Shown here one piece after another: positions 9,771 to 19,518 of a stretch of 64,000 bases of DNA (position 1 is its first letter; every line of letters begins with the position of its first letter). The stretch covers positions 59,839,369 to 59,903,368 of the forward strand of contig OX442314.1 in the NCBI GenBank assembly GCA_949358305.1, in the 5' to 3' direction. This DNA comes from Strigamia acuminata (taxonomy: Eukaryota > Arthropoda > Chilopoda > Geophilomorpha > Linotaeniidae). Under the pieces are notes generated by a model. The model saw only the letters and a list, made by a program, of their open reading frames with translations, was not told where the DNA came from and searched no databases. A program made the position numbers and the translations under genes.

Positions 9771-10496
9771 CCCCCACGTCCATTCGTACTAATGGAGTGA
9801 AGAGATACCCATATAAATATGTTTAGAGTAGATAATAAACTTACTTGACTTTAGAGCAGAGAATTAGAACATGACTGTTGTTGATTTATTTATGCCTTTT
9901 TGGGATATTTGTTACCAACTTACTATTATTACTCACTTGTTTGTTGTTTATTCAAATTTCTGTAATTATTACTTTCTTTTACTGTGTTAATTCTGAATTT
10001 CCTATGTTGTATATCTATTTTCTGTGTTATTTCCTATTTTTCTCATGTTCCCATGTTAAGACTAGTTTAAACCTTTTCCTTGCATGTGCGATTGTTGCAA
10101 GAATGCTTTGGTTATGATTAAGTGCTTTGTTACAAATTTTCTGTTATCAAATTTTGTATTGTTTATTCAGTAAAGGACTTGAATTCACACATCCCAGTTG
10201 TGTTTTCTTGTGTCTCTCCCACTGGACCTGAGTGCTAGTTTTTAAGATCCCTTATGGATCAGTTTGGTTAGATTCCTCCATTTTACTCCCCCTGAGGGCG
10301 CTTCTGACCAACTACTTTACCTGTGGTAGTGGGTTAGATTGGTGTCCGCGTGTTCAAAACCATCCTCACCCCTCCCACTTCTTCTGCCACTACACTTGAC
10401 CTACAAGTGATGGCCATCCGCCACAAGATATAAAAGCAACAAATCAATGTGGGGATTTGGATGAACCACAGTTCATGACTATCCCAAAAGACTTTC
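9771..10496 (+). other. T-rich LTR-like stretch with TATA box, no gene
   Basis: There is a TATAAATA at 9812-9819 followed by about 300 nt of T-rich sequence and then a more GC-rich segment. This layout resembles an LTR followed by a leader, but I could not pair it with a second LTR. No ORF is supported here. Confidence 0.25.
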
Positions 10497-10640
10497 AATC
10501 TTTCAAAGAGCTGGAAGTTAACCAAAGCCCTTTACGGCTTACATCAGACAGGCCGCATGTGGTTCATCAAACTATGTGAGAAATTTCTAGACATCTAGAG
10601 GATTGCTTCTATACCCTTAGCAGGCTCTAATTGTGTCGGA
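10497..10640 (+). pseudogene. Ty1/copia reverse transcriptase fragment
   Basis: Translation gives KLTKALYGLHQTGRMWFIKL, which matches the strongly conserved KALYGLKQSGRxW motif of copia reverse transcriptases, followed in a shifted frame by EDCFYTLSR (compare DxCxY). Stops and a frame change mark it as a relic. No other copia domain is joined to it. Confidence 0.65.
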
Positions 10641-10641
10641 T

Positions 10642-10720
10642 ATTAAAGGCCAACAACCAACAATTTGGAGTCCCTGTTTCGTTATTTAAGTGAGTATGTG
10701 TCCACACCATGGTAACCAGT
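10642..10720 (+). repeat. Repeat unit shared with 12364-12440
   Basis: The block CCAACAA-TTTGGAGTCCCT through ACACCATGGTAACC recurs, slightly diverged, at 12364-12440. The two copies lie in direct orientation 1.7 kb apart and bracket the gag relic and the GC-rich region, so they may be remains of the two LTRs of one element. Confidence 0.4.
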
Positions 10721-10789
10721 CCCCAGGCTATAAGAGTAAGCTTTGCTAACTCTTATTCAAAAAGCTAGAGACGAAAAAGCTAGGGGCAA

Positions 10790-10990
10790 AATCAGGGTTA
10801 CCGATTGAACGAATTAAAGCTGAAAAAACCAATGCCGAACTTTTAGCAGAAAACAAACTGCTAAAGGATTAGTAGCAATTTAGAGGAGCTCAGCAGCAGA
10901 TGGTGACTCCAGTGGTTCACCAAGGAATTGGTATACATCCGATCCTGACCAACGACAATTCTATATCGGGTATGGTAATCCCAAATTACT
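10790..10990 (+). pseudogene. Gag-like leucine-rich coil relic
   Basis: The reading KAEKTNAELLAENKLLKD resembles the coil in element A gag (LTHDELLAENARLRQQLL). A stop follows at once. It is likely the remains of a gag gene from a related gypsy element. Confidence 0.4.
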
Positions 10991-11249
10991 ATTAATAAAG
11001 GAGATTCCTAAAACCTAATAAATTTGTAATGTTTTATTTGAGTGCTAAAAGAGTTGCAGAATTATCCAGGCACTACAGGATGTAGCCCCTATGAGTGTGT
11101 GGGAAACAGCTGAGATCCAGGGCTGCAGGAAGTGCTACATCCTGTTAGCATGAGGAGAATCCTTTAAGAAATTCAGTCTGAACACAACCACTGAACCTGA
11201 AATATCTCTTGAAAAAACACACTTGAAAACACATTGAAATTCTTGTTTG

Positions 11250-12000
11250 TTTTGAGAGAAGCTTTCTGCATTGGACTCTAGACTCATTCTTGAAATAATA
11301 CAAATATTATTTCAAGACACTTTCGGTCATTCTCTTCCCGCCAGAAGAGAGAGCTCACACTCTTTGCTGAACAGAGTCAAGATTCTCCAGTGGCCACGGC
11401 TAGGACGCTCGCTCTTCGTTGCAGCAAACGTTGGGTTGAAGGAGGGAGATTCAACACGCTGCCGATTGTAAGACGTTTTAATTCACGGGAAATCCCGTTG
11501 AAGACAGCGGAATTCCGCTTACAATTTGTAACCGCTCGTATGAGTGGCAGGATCCCGCTGCAACCTGATTCCCGAGGCCCACGAGAAGACCCCGGACGAG
11601 ACAAGCCAACCGCCGGCTTATCTCAAGCTAGTAACCGTCCAGGACGAGCCACAGCCCGTTGCCAGGACCGAGACGAGGACAGAAGCCAACGTCAGGTTCC
11701 AATTTGACGTCCGAGCGAATTCCCTCGCTCACGCCGAGCGATTAGACGCCATCAGAAGATTCCGGACGGAATCTATCATTTTTATCGCCTCCTTTCTTTT
11801 CCTAATTTCCATGTTCTTAATCATAGTATATTTCGTCTTTAAATCGTACATTAATTAATAATCCTTCTTTGCATTGTTCTCAAAGTCCAGAAAATCACTC
11901 GCATTGTATTTCATTATCACTTATTTTATTGTAAGACAATTCCGGGTCGGAATTGTCCCCATTCATGAAAAGTGTTTTTATTAAAGTCTGAGAGTTTAAA
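11250..12000 (+). other. GC-rich then T-rich block, probably part of a long LTR
   Basis: About 550 nt of GC-rich, Arg-codon-rich sequence (one frame open 11390-11707, another 11544-11858, ending in a hydrophobic stretch) is followed by T-rich sequence with a small hairpin (ACAATTCCGGGTCGGAATTGT, near 11936-11956). The 996-bp LTRs of element B have the same two-part texture, as does the minus-strand LTR-like block at 62.6-63.55 kb. I read it as LTR or leader, not as a gene; the hydrophobic end may be fortuitous. Confidence 0.3.
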
Positions 12001-12440
12001 CATAAAACTCAGTATTATTTTTGTAAGTCTTTTTATAAGCAATCCTAACAAACCTTTTGTAACACATATTAAAAAGTGTAACAATTGAGTTTGTTACACA
12101 GGGGGATTTTAGTAATTTTGGAGGCATATTTGGACATTTTTTGAGATTCGAGCTAGTGCAGTAGTGTGGTGATGGGCCCACTACAGCCTCCATGAGCTAT
12201 TACATGGATCGTTCAGGTAACTACGACAGAATGGTAATGTTTCACCGACCACGTCATACGTGGGTCTCTCACCCCGGATGTGACTGGTCAGTTGTCGGCG
12301 TGGCATGCCTTCATGGCATCGCCAACACGCAGGTGATAAGTCTCTTACCCCCAGATTAACGATTAAAGGGCATCAACCAACAATCTGGAGTCTCTTGTCA
12401 TTATTACTTGAGTATGCATCCCAAACCATGGTAATTAAAT

Positions 12441-13131
12441 TTTAATTTAATTTAATTTATTTAAATATCATAAATATTTTAATATTATGATTGGCAATAT
12501 GAAGGAAAAAAATGCATTGTTAGATTGAAAATTAATTTAATGTGTAAAATTCTATCTGGTAGCCGCCAAATTTTTTATGCAAAAATGGACATAAACACAA
12601 ATATTGTTAGTTAGAAGTCCCCTGGGCTGCCATGGCAAAGGTTGAATTAAAAGAATAGCTCTCAAAGTCAGTTCACTCTCTGGACTGGAACAGAAATGTT
12701 CTTGCTTTAAATATGATACAGTGATCGATGAGCGGCTGACATCCTTGTTCTGTTCTCATAAATCATGAGATTACTTCGTCACATTGACTTTGAATTTGAT
12801 TTGTTAGATTTAAGTAACATTGTGTGTGCACACATCAAATGCATTTAGTTTCTGCAGTTAAATTAAACAAAGCTTGTAAATTCATTTGAAATAACTTTGT
12901 GAAATTATCTTTTACACATGTAAACGATAAGTAAATTGACACTGCCCAACAAAATGACCCATAAACGATCTTTCTGGTCACATTTAAAATTTGGCACATC
13001 AACTGTCTCTGAAGATGATGTAGGGCGATGGCATATTTGTATTTTCACTCACATTTGACTGTTTTGTTTATCCCTGCTAAAATAGGGATGCCCCATGTCA
13101 GCTGACCCAAGTTTTCTTAATTTACTTTAAC
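12441..13131. other. No gene seen; AT-rich sequence
   Basis: I find no ORF, RNA gene or repeat that can be supported. A short AT palindrome (TCATAAATATTTTAATATTATGA) lies near 12467-12489. Confidence 0.5.
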
Positions 13132-13140
13132 ATCTGAGCT

Positions 13141-14038
13141 TATACTTTCAGATTCTCGGTCGTTTCAAAATCTCGGGTTTCCGAGACGAGATCCGACGGT
13201 CCCGAGACGAGATCTCGTACGAGACCGAGATCGAAAACGAGATTCGACCGTACAATTGCGGCCGAGCTCCGGCCTCATTAGATAGAACAAATGCGGCCGA
13301 TTTTCGGCCGCATTCGATCGTACAATTGCAGCCGATTTTCGGCCGCATTCGATCGTACAATCGCAGCCGAGCCTCGGCCGCATTAGATGGAACAAATGCA
13401 ACCGAAAATCGGCCGCATTCGATCGTACAATTGCGGCTGAGCTTACGCCGCATTAGATGGAACAAATGCGGCCGAAAATCGCCGCATTCAATGGAACAAA
13501 TGCGGCCGAAAATCGCCGCATTCGATCGTAAAATTGCAGCCGATTTTCGGTCGCATTCGATCGTACAATCGCAGCCGAGCCTCGGCCGCATTAGATGGAA
13601 CAAATGCAACCGAAAATCGGCCGCATTCGATCGTACAATTGCGGCTGAGCTTACGCCGCATTAGATGGAACAAATGCGGCCGAAAATCGCCGCATTCAAT
13701 GGAACAAATGCGGCCGAAAATCGCCGCATTCAATCGTACGATTGCAGCCGAGCTTCCGCCGCATTAGATGGAACAAATGCAGCCGAAAATCGGCCGCATT
13801 CAATCGTACAATTGCGGCCGAGCTTCGGCCGCATTAGATGGAACAAATGCGGCCGAAAATCGTACAAAATCTTACAATTAACGTTTCGACTTGTAACGTT
13901 AATTGTACGTTTTTTATTATATCTCGTATCTCGTATCTCGTGCTGAAATCTCGGTTTTACGAGACCGAGATCTCAAACCGAAAAAGACCCGAGATCGCCG
14001 AGACCGAGATCCCGAGACGAGCGAGATCTGAAAGTATA
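13141..14038. mobile_element. Non-autonomous DNA transposon with 9-bp target duplication
   Basis: The ends are a perfect 13-bp inverted repeat, TATACTTTCAGAT (13141-13153 and 14026-14038). The same 9 bp, ATCTGAGCT, flanks both sides (13132-13140 and 14039-14047), a clean target site duplication. Just inside the ends are GAGATC/CGAGACGAG-type subterminal repeats; the middle is a palindromic minisatellite. A 9-bp duplication is typical of Mutator-like elements, but the ends do not look like any I know. No transposase is present; long open frames here on both strands are artefacts of the repeats. Confidence 0.85.
13240..13866. repeat. Palindromic GC-rich minisatellite with a 208-bp higher-order repeat
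   Basis: Units of roughly 30-70 bp alternate AATGCGGCCGAAAATCGGCC with GCATTCGATCGTACAATTGC and CATTAGATGGAAC. Each unit can fold on itself (GCGGCCG with CGGCCGC). A block starting at 13326 repeats at 13534, a 208-bp higher-order period. It makes up most of the transposon at 13141-14038. Confidence 0.85.
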
Positions 14039-14099
14039 ATCTGAGCTTATTACTAATCTCCAAACATTACACCCGTGCAAAGTGTAAAACAAAAAAAGA

Positions 14100-15050
14100 A
14101 AATTTCAACCCAAGCAGACAAGAGAGCTAACTATTATGAAACTTGGAAGCCCTAGATGAAAGTTGCATTAATGTTTTTCGGTAAGAACAGCAAATGATAA
14201 AGGAATGTGGTCTTACAATAGCAAGACATTTATAAATGCCACATTCATTTGGGAATGCGGTCTTACAATACAAATTCGTGTAAATGCCACATTCATGTGG
14301 AAAAGCGGGCTTACAATACAAAAATTTCAAATTTAACAAATATATAAAGTATACACGAAAGAAATTTTCAAATGACCAGAGCTCGCTTCTGGTTCCACCG
14401 AGACAAGTCGTGCGCTCAGTTTATCCAGGGGTGACCACGTGGAGGTAGAGAGTTGGATTTTACACCCCCTTAAAAAAACACCACTCAACTAACAAACTGA
14501 AAAGAAACACTAACAAATCAATCGTGTACAAAAATAAGCCTTGGGACTGGAAAACTCAATTTAAATTTTAAAGATTACTGAAATAAAGTTTACAGGCTTA
14601 TTAAAATTTTTAGAAAAGTTGAAACACGAAAAGTGAAGCCAACATTTTTAAAAAAAACATTCGTTCATTTTAAGTAAATAAATTTCAAAGGGCAGGAGTA
14701 ATTGTATTCGATAATTTGTCCATTTTATTACCACGATTTCTAGGACTAAACTCACTCGGCAACTTCACGCGGTAATACTAACCGCGCGGAAATACTAACC
14801 GCGCGGAAACTAAAGCGACACTGTAAACATAAAAATAAAAACGAGTTTCAATAAAAATGTCACAAAGTTGTGAAATTGCGATAACATATTACAAATTCCT
14901 CGAGACAACCAGATTTGATGTCTAAATTCAAGCAAAATCATCGCGACGAGCGACTTCGCTTTGTCTCGATTCACAGTTGTGGCTCCGGGTTCACTACGGG
15001 GTTTACGAAAGTAAAGACGCGGGCACTTGGTAATGATAGAACCAATCTTT
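14100..15050 (-). repeat. Dispersed repeat, copy with core at 14371-14465
   Basis: Tandem units of 40-60 bp (AATGCGGTCTTACAATAC, AAATGCCACATTCATGTGG) at 14190-14330 are followed by a 95-bp core containing CTGGTTCCACCGAGAC and GACCACGTGGAGGTAGAGAG and then by about 550 bp shared with 37146-37700. The core recurs at 37050-37145 in this orientation and at 38963-39050, 42218-42316 and 57713-57811 in the other. I treat it as half of a long-TIR element. Confidence 0.65.
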
Positions 15051-15480
15051 AAACTTATTAATTTTCTGGATTTAGTTCTTTCGATATTCGACGGATATTA
15101 TGTAATTGGTGCAAAAATTAAAATAAAATTTGGAATGTGTAGAAAGAAAACTCGATGAAAACCAACTCTCGAATCACAATTTGAAATGATAGCTTTCAAA
15201 TGTCGTCACAAGGATGCATCTGACGAAAGCTTTCAAACATCTACAGTAGAATCCGTGAGTTCGAGTCCCTGCCCGGGCGGATTTCTCTTTGAATATTTTT
15301 AGAGTTTTTTAGTATTTACATTAATGGCATTTTAAATGGGCAGCGAATAAAATCAAATTATTTTTCTTTTACATTTTTTTGGCGTGTGCCAAACCAAATA
15401 ATTAAAATAAATAAACATCAACGAACAACGTCATCGAACGTTCTGCACGTGCACGTCTCCCAGACGTTACCAAACAAAAA

Positions 15481-15488
15481 TATATAAA
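15481..15488 (+). promoter_or_regulatory. TATA box of the intronless gene at 15522
   Basis: TATATAAA lies 34 nt upstream of the ATG. A start 25-30 nt downstream would leave a very short 5' leader. The preceding 60 nt are relatively GC-rich (CACGTGCACGTCTCCC), unlike the flanks. Confidence 0.5.
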
Positions 15489-15521
15489 GCAAGATCTCCC
15501 TAAATCATAATCAAATCAATC

Positions 15522-16751
15522 ATGAAGTTCATCTTGGACGTGCCAAGTTTCGAACACATTTTACTCGCCGAGACTGCAGTTTCACTCTGGAAAAATCACT
15601 TCAATTTTCATCGTGATTGGGAGTTTAATTGCAGCTACACGAGACGCTGGATCAAACTCGAAAAAGATGTTTGCAAACAAGTGGACTCCTTGCCCATTCG
15701 ACACTACTTAAAACCCATGTTACGCATATTTGTCAATCGAGTTGGAAAACAATTATTCGAATGGATCGAATACATATTTATCCGCGTGCTTAAACAAATC
15801 CAGATGGAATTCCTCCAAGAAATCATCCACGCGTCCCGATGGACGGCACACGGCAAATTAAATGCAACCGAATCAGCCCGAGCTCTGGCACATTTAACAC
15901 ATTTGAACGTCATAAACAGATTCGACATTGCCTGTGTTTTCTGTATAGAAGACGCAGTCGAGGATCTTTGGAACGAATTTACCAACGATTTGCAGCGACA
16001 GGTTTTCGCGACGGATCCTGACGACGCGCATTTACAAAGCGTGATGTTTGATTATTGGGAAGAGAATCTGTTTGAAGCAGATTTAAGCCGAACGAGCGAC
16101 AGGAAAGTCGAGATGTTGCTGAGGAGCGTGAAATACCAAAACCAAAGCGCGGTGCAATATTTCTGGTCGATAATGAGCGAGGACGAACGGAAAGAAGTCT
16201 TCTTCGATTGCATCCAAATAGACAGCGAATTTGACAGTTTGATTAACGTAATATTCGACGATCACATGGGCTCCACTCGTAGTCGCTGTTTCGGGATAGA
16301 CATTGTGTATTTTCTGCTTTCGCAGTTGGACGAGCAGCACGCGGACGCCATTTTCGAATCGGACATCGGAAAACACTTTTATTTCGTTCTTTTGTTAGAC
16401 TTTTTGTACGTGGAGTTTGTGACGCCGATGTTAGATCGGATTTACAACGGGCTTTCGGAGGATAATTTCTATTCAACGCTCGGTTGTATCGTGTGGATTC
16501 AATCGAGTTGCTTGGAAGACGCCGATCATCTGGCGAAGGTCAGGGATTGTTTGACGGATTTTTGGATGCTGGCTCCGGCCGAGATGAGGAGACAGGATTG
16601 CGTTGCGGATAGTCGTTTTTCGGACAATTTTCTTTGTTTGTTCGCTACGAAAGATTTGGCCAATATCGAGTTGTTCTTGCGTGGTCTGAGCGCAGAAAAC
16701 AGAAAGAGAATCGTGTCGAGATTCGTTTCCATGCCCTCGGCTGACATGTGA
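15522..16751 (+). CDS. Intronless gene for a 409-residue helical protein of unknown function
   Basis: A single open frame with ATG at 15522 and a TATA box 34 nt upstream. The protein is rich in Leu, Phe, Trp, Asp and Glu, with no signal peptide or membrane segment, and looks fully alpha-helical. Residues about 120-160 contain ARALAHLTHLNVINRFDIAC followed by VFCIEDAVEDLWNEF; the C-terminus has LANIELFLRGLSAENRKRIV. The pattern of repeated helical segments with LxDxxFD-type and CxEDxVxxLW-type motifs recalls families of uncharacterised proteins amplified in chelicerates, but this is recollection, not a search. Codon use is balanced, there are no breaks, and no retroelement features lie next to it, so I take it as a real cellular gene or a recent retrocopy. 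Confidence 0.7.
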   Translation: MKFILDVPSFEHILLAETAVSLWKNHFNFHRDWEFNCSYTRRWIKLEKDVCKQVDSLPIRHYLKPMLRIFVNRVGKQLFEWIEYIFIRVLKQIQMEFLQEIIHASRWTAHGKLNATESARALAHLTHLNVINRFDIACVFCIEDAVEDLWNEFTNDLQRQVFATDPDDAHLQSVMFDYWEENLFEADLSRTSDRKVEMLLRSVKYQNQSAVQYFWSIMSEDERKEVFFDCIQIDSEFDSLINVIFDDHMGSTRSRCFGIDIVYFLLSQLDEQHADAIFESDIGKHFYFVLLLDFLYVEFVTPMLDRIYNGLSEDNFYSTLGCIVWIQSSCLEDADHLAKVRDCLTDFWMLAPAEMRRQDCVADSRFSDNFLCLFATKDLANIELFLRGLSAENRKRIVSRFVSMPSADM

Positions 16752-17737
16752 GAATGTTGTAATGTGGAGTCCATTTATTAGATCAGAACACACACATCCT
16801 ACTTGGATGATTTTAATCGGGTGAAGTAAAAATAATACAATTAAACACCACCAGGTAGTGTGTATCATGTGATCCAAAAGCAAAACATTTGTTTGCAATA
16901 AATGTCATAAGTGAGTCATAACACAAATAATAATAAAAATGAATAAATAACATACGAAATTATAAACGAGGTGCAGATTAAATAATACACAATCTATATC
17001 TAACAATTTCAGTGCCAAAAAAGCCAACATTTGCAAAGGCACATAGGGATAACAGTGATTCAGTTGTTTTTATTTTTAAATGACTGTTTTATGCTTCAAA
17101 AGCACACAGAATTAAAAGTGTTCCACTGCCAAATCCTCACAAGTAACACATGTTTGTGTGTCAAATAGCGGTAAGCCCTACTGGGTTGCCGTACTGTATG
17201 TTATATTTGGTTGCATAGCTTGCTTGTTGTTGCTATAGCACAGTTGTTATTGTTGCTATGGATTACACAAAATAACTTGTGTTGTGTTTTATTCTCTTTG
17301 ATGTTTTTGTTTTCAAAGTTAGGAAATCAATAAACCCAGTTATTTTTCAAATATGTTGATTCATCTATTACAACTGTCCCACAACTGAATATGAAATCAA
17401 GAACTGGGAGAGTCAATAAGCACTTCCACTGCAGATTTGATACTTACCCTCACAGAAATACGTCTCCTCGTCTCTGATGTCACATCAATCCCCAATTTTA
17501 TTATAATTAGTTAATATTTTTATTAGTATAACCCATTACTTTTGCCAGGACATAGTTATTTCTTATTTATATTGTCATTTACAATCCTCCTGTGTGTGAA
17601 GAAGCAGAGTTGAGTCACTCTGCACTAACTACATATTCCTTTTATGAGATTTTTGTCTACAATTTTGTTAGTTTAAGATTTTCGGTTTTGTCTCGTGTCC
17701 AGGTTAATGTTTTTTTACGTTTTCCTGTTTTTTTCTG
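16752..17737. other. No gene seen
   Basis: Minus-strand open frames near 16473-16898 are shadows of the upstream gene or too short. The rest is ordinary AT-rich sequence without a recognisable element. Confidence 0.5.
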
Positions 17738-18260
17738 GTGTTGGATGAGAAAAGACTATTAGGAGTGGTTGACGGCACAACAACGGAAAACGATCCAACA
17801 AAGTTGGCGGAGCTGCGAAGCAAGGCATTTGCAATTATTGGCCTAACAATCAACACTGAGCAGCAACATCACATTCGTGGTTTAAAAACACCAAAAGAGG
17901 CATGGTACATTTTGAAAGATACAAATGAGCCAAAAAAAACCCAATGAGGATTGTGCAACTCAGGAAAGAGTTATACACGACCAAAGAAAAAGTCCGAGAT
18001 GACCCTGGAAGCTTGTTTATCTCAACTCTCAAAGTGTGCTCAACTGTTGAATAATGCCGGACAAGCAGCGAGCAATATTGCATTCTGAGCACGTGATTGG
18101 CTAATTGTAGTTATTCCAAACTGGCAAAAAAAAATAGCCAAGAAAAATAGATAAAAGCGCACACCGAAAAAGCAAAATGATGTAGTTTGGACAACAAATT
18201 CATGTGTACATGATTTGTTGATAGGAGGAAATGTTGAAGATGACACTTTTAGAAATCATG
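17738..18260 (+). pseudogene. Ty1/copia gag and protease relic
   Basis: The first 69 codons match the UBN2-type copia Gag: AFAIIGLTINTEQQHHIRGL followed by KTPKEAWYILKD (compare the KEAW motif). After a frame break, further Gag-like sequence reads RIVQLRKELYTTKEKVRDDP. Near 18180-18240 there is VVWTTNSCVHDLLIGG, where a copia protease would have WxxDSGxxxH, so the catalytic Asp is lost. Several stops mark it as dead. It is on the plus strand, unlike the copia relic at 44.5-46.8 kb. Confidence 0.6.
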
Positions 18261-18365
18261 TTTTTATGTCTCTGCAAGTGGTCATCTTCCTCATTCAGAT
18301 ACAAATATATTCCAAGCAAAGGGCAACACTTATAAAATAACTCACTTTTCATATTGAATTATTGT

Positions 18366-18449
18366 CATTGAAATAAATGCGTGTTAAATATAATTATCGG
18401 TAAATGCTGCACTCATACATTTGGGTGTAGTCCTACAATACCAGGTGCA
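18366..18449 (+). repeat. Tandem-unit piece of the dispersed repeat, cut by element B
   Basis: AAATGCTGCACTCATACATT and GTAGTCCTACAATACC are variants of the tandem units at 14190-14330 and 36850-36990. Element B inserted immediately after it. Confidence 0.4.
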
Positions 18450-18453
18450 GGTT

Positions 18454-19449
18454 TGTGGTGACCCGACTGGGGTGGGGCACGAAGAGTTTCTCTCGTGGCC
18501 TACATACGGGTAAAGAAGGGGAGTCGCACGCGCGCCTCCCTTCCCTCAGAGCATTGACATCCAGTCAATGGACGGGCGTCTGCCCTGGGGGAGTGGGGGA
18601 GATTCGTCTTCTCCACTATTGGGTGGCTTTAGTCACCTGTCACCCCCCGCTTTGTGCAAAGGAATTCGCCTTGCACTGAGCGGGCAGAACCAACACAAAA
18701 ATCAACCAAGATACACGTAAAAGCCAAACGTCCTAAAACGATCAAGCCTAAGTACAAAGACTTCAGGAGTGACCTAGGACAAGGGACTTTCAACGTGAGT
18801 ACGATTGATTTGTGTTAACCTCCGCAGAGTAACCTGCGAAACAAGATTACCACACTATTTTAGCAAGCCAGCTAGAAATAGTAAACCTACTCCAATTTAG
18901 CGAGTTGTGCAGACAAACGGTCGCACAAGCCTAAATTGCAGTAACCACGACGAGCGTTCCCGCCGCTGTGTGTATCGCCGGGAACCACCAAGCGTCCGCC
19001 GCTGTGTGATCGCCGGACACCTACAAAAAACCCTAAACCTAGACAACAGACCAGAAGTAAGACCTTTCAGGCATTCACTCGCGCCCGACCAGCGTGAGCC
19101 CGAAGGACCGAACGAGAAACGTGAGACGAGGACGCCATTCATTGCCACGCCGGCCCAAGACGACACCACGTTGCCACGCGGACGCCATCTTGGATCCACA
19201 GCGACAAAGGACGACCTCGACCAGTTTCCCGCCAACTTCACACCCCTTTCCTTTTACCTTTTTATTCCCTTACATATTTTATTCCCTTTTAACTGTATAT
19301 TCCCGTATAATAAATACATTTATTATATTTACCTTTTACATTGTCTTGCCGTGTTACATTATTTGGGTAACCGCTTGAGTAAAGCGGTATTGCGAGATCA
19401 GAGAGTGACTCATACCACGTATCAGCGACAGACCGAGTTGAGCGCGACA
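18454..19449 (+). mobile_element. 5' LTR of element B
   Basis: 996 bp, TGTGG...GCGACA. It contains an AATAAA signal at 19309-19314 in a T-rich segment. Open frames on both strands inside it (for example 18897-19241 minus and 18907-19497 plus) are repeated identically in the 3' LTR and are not considered genes. Confidence 0.95.
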
Positions 19450-19451
19450 CG

Positions 19452-19469
19452 TGGGGGCCTGTCCGGGAT
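19452..19469 (+). promoter_or_regulatory. Primer binding site, tRNA-Pro type
   Basis: TGGGGGCCTGTCCGGGAT starts two nt after the LTR. It differs at two positions from the tRNA-Pro primer site known from murine leukaemia virus (TGGGGGCTCGTCCGGGAT), so minus-strand DNA synthesis is probably primed by tRNA-Pro. Confidence 0.8.
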
Positions 19470-19518
19470 CGATTTAAACGACTCGAATAGAACTTGAGAT
19501 CATTTTCATACCCAAAAA

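Noticed and set aside
11544-11858. Membrane-anchored env-like protein with a C-terminal hydrophobic segment
   Set aside because: The frame lies in a block with the texture of an LTR (GC-rich then T-rich), has no signal peptide or Cys pattern, and the hydrophobic end coincides with the T-rich part.
13148-13946. Cys/Arg/Asn-rich open frames on both strands
   Set aside because: They come from the GCGGCCG minisatellite inside the transposon; the same peptide repeats with the 208-bp period.
15240-15290. GAGTTCGAGTCCC, a B-box-like sequence suggesting a tRNA gene
   Set aside because: No A box at the right distance and no cloverleaf; at most a tRNA-like scrap.
18897-19497. Open frames of 196 (plus) and 114 (minus) codons
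   Set aside because: They lie inside the LTR of element B, are present identically in both LTRs, and the plus-strand frame runs through polyadenylation and primer sites.
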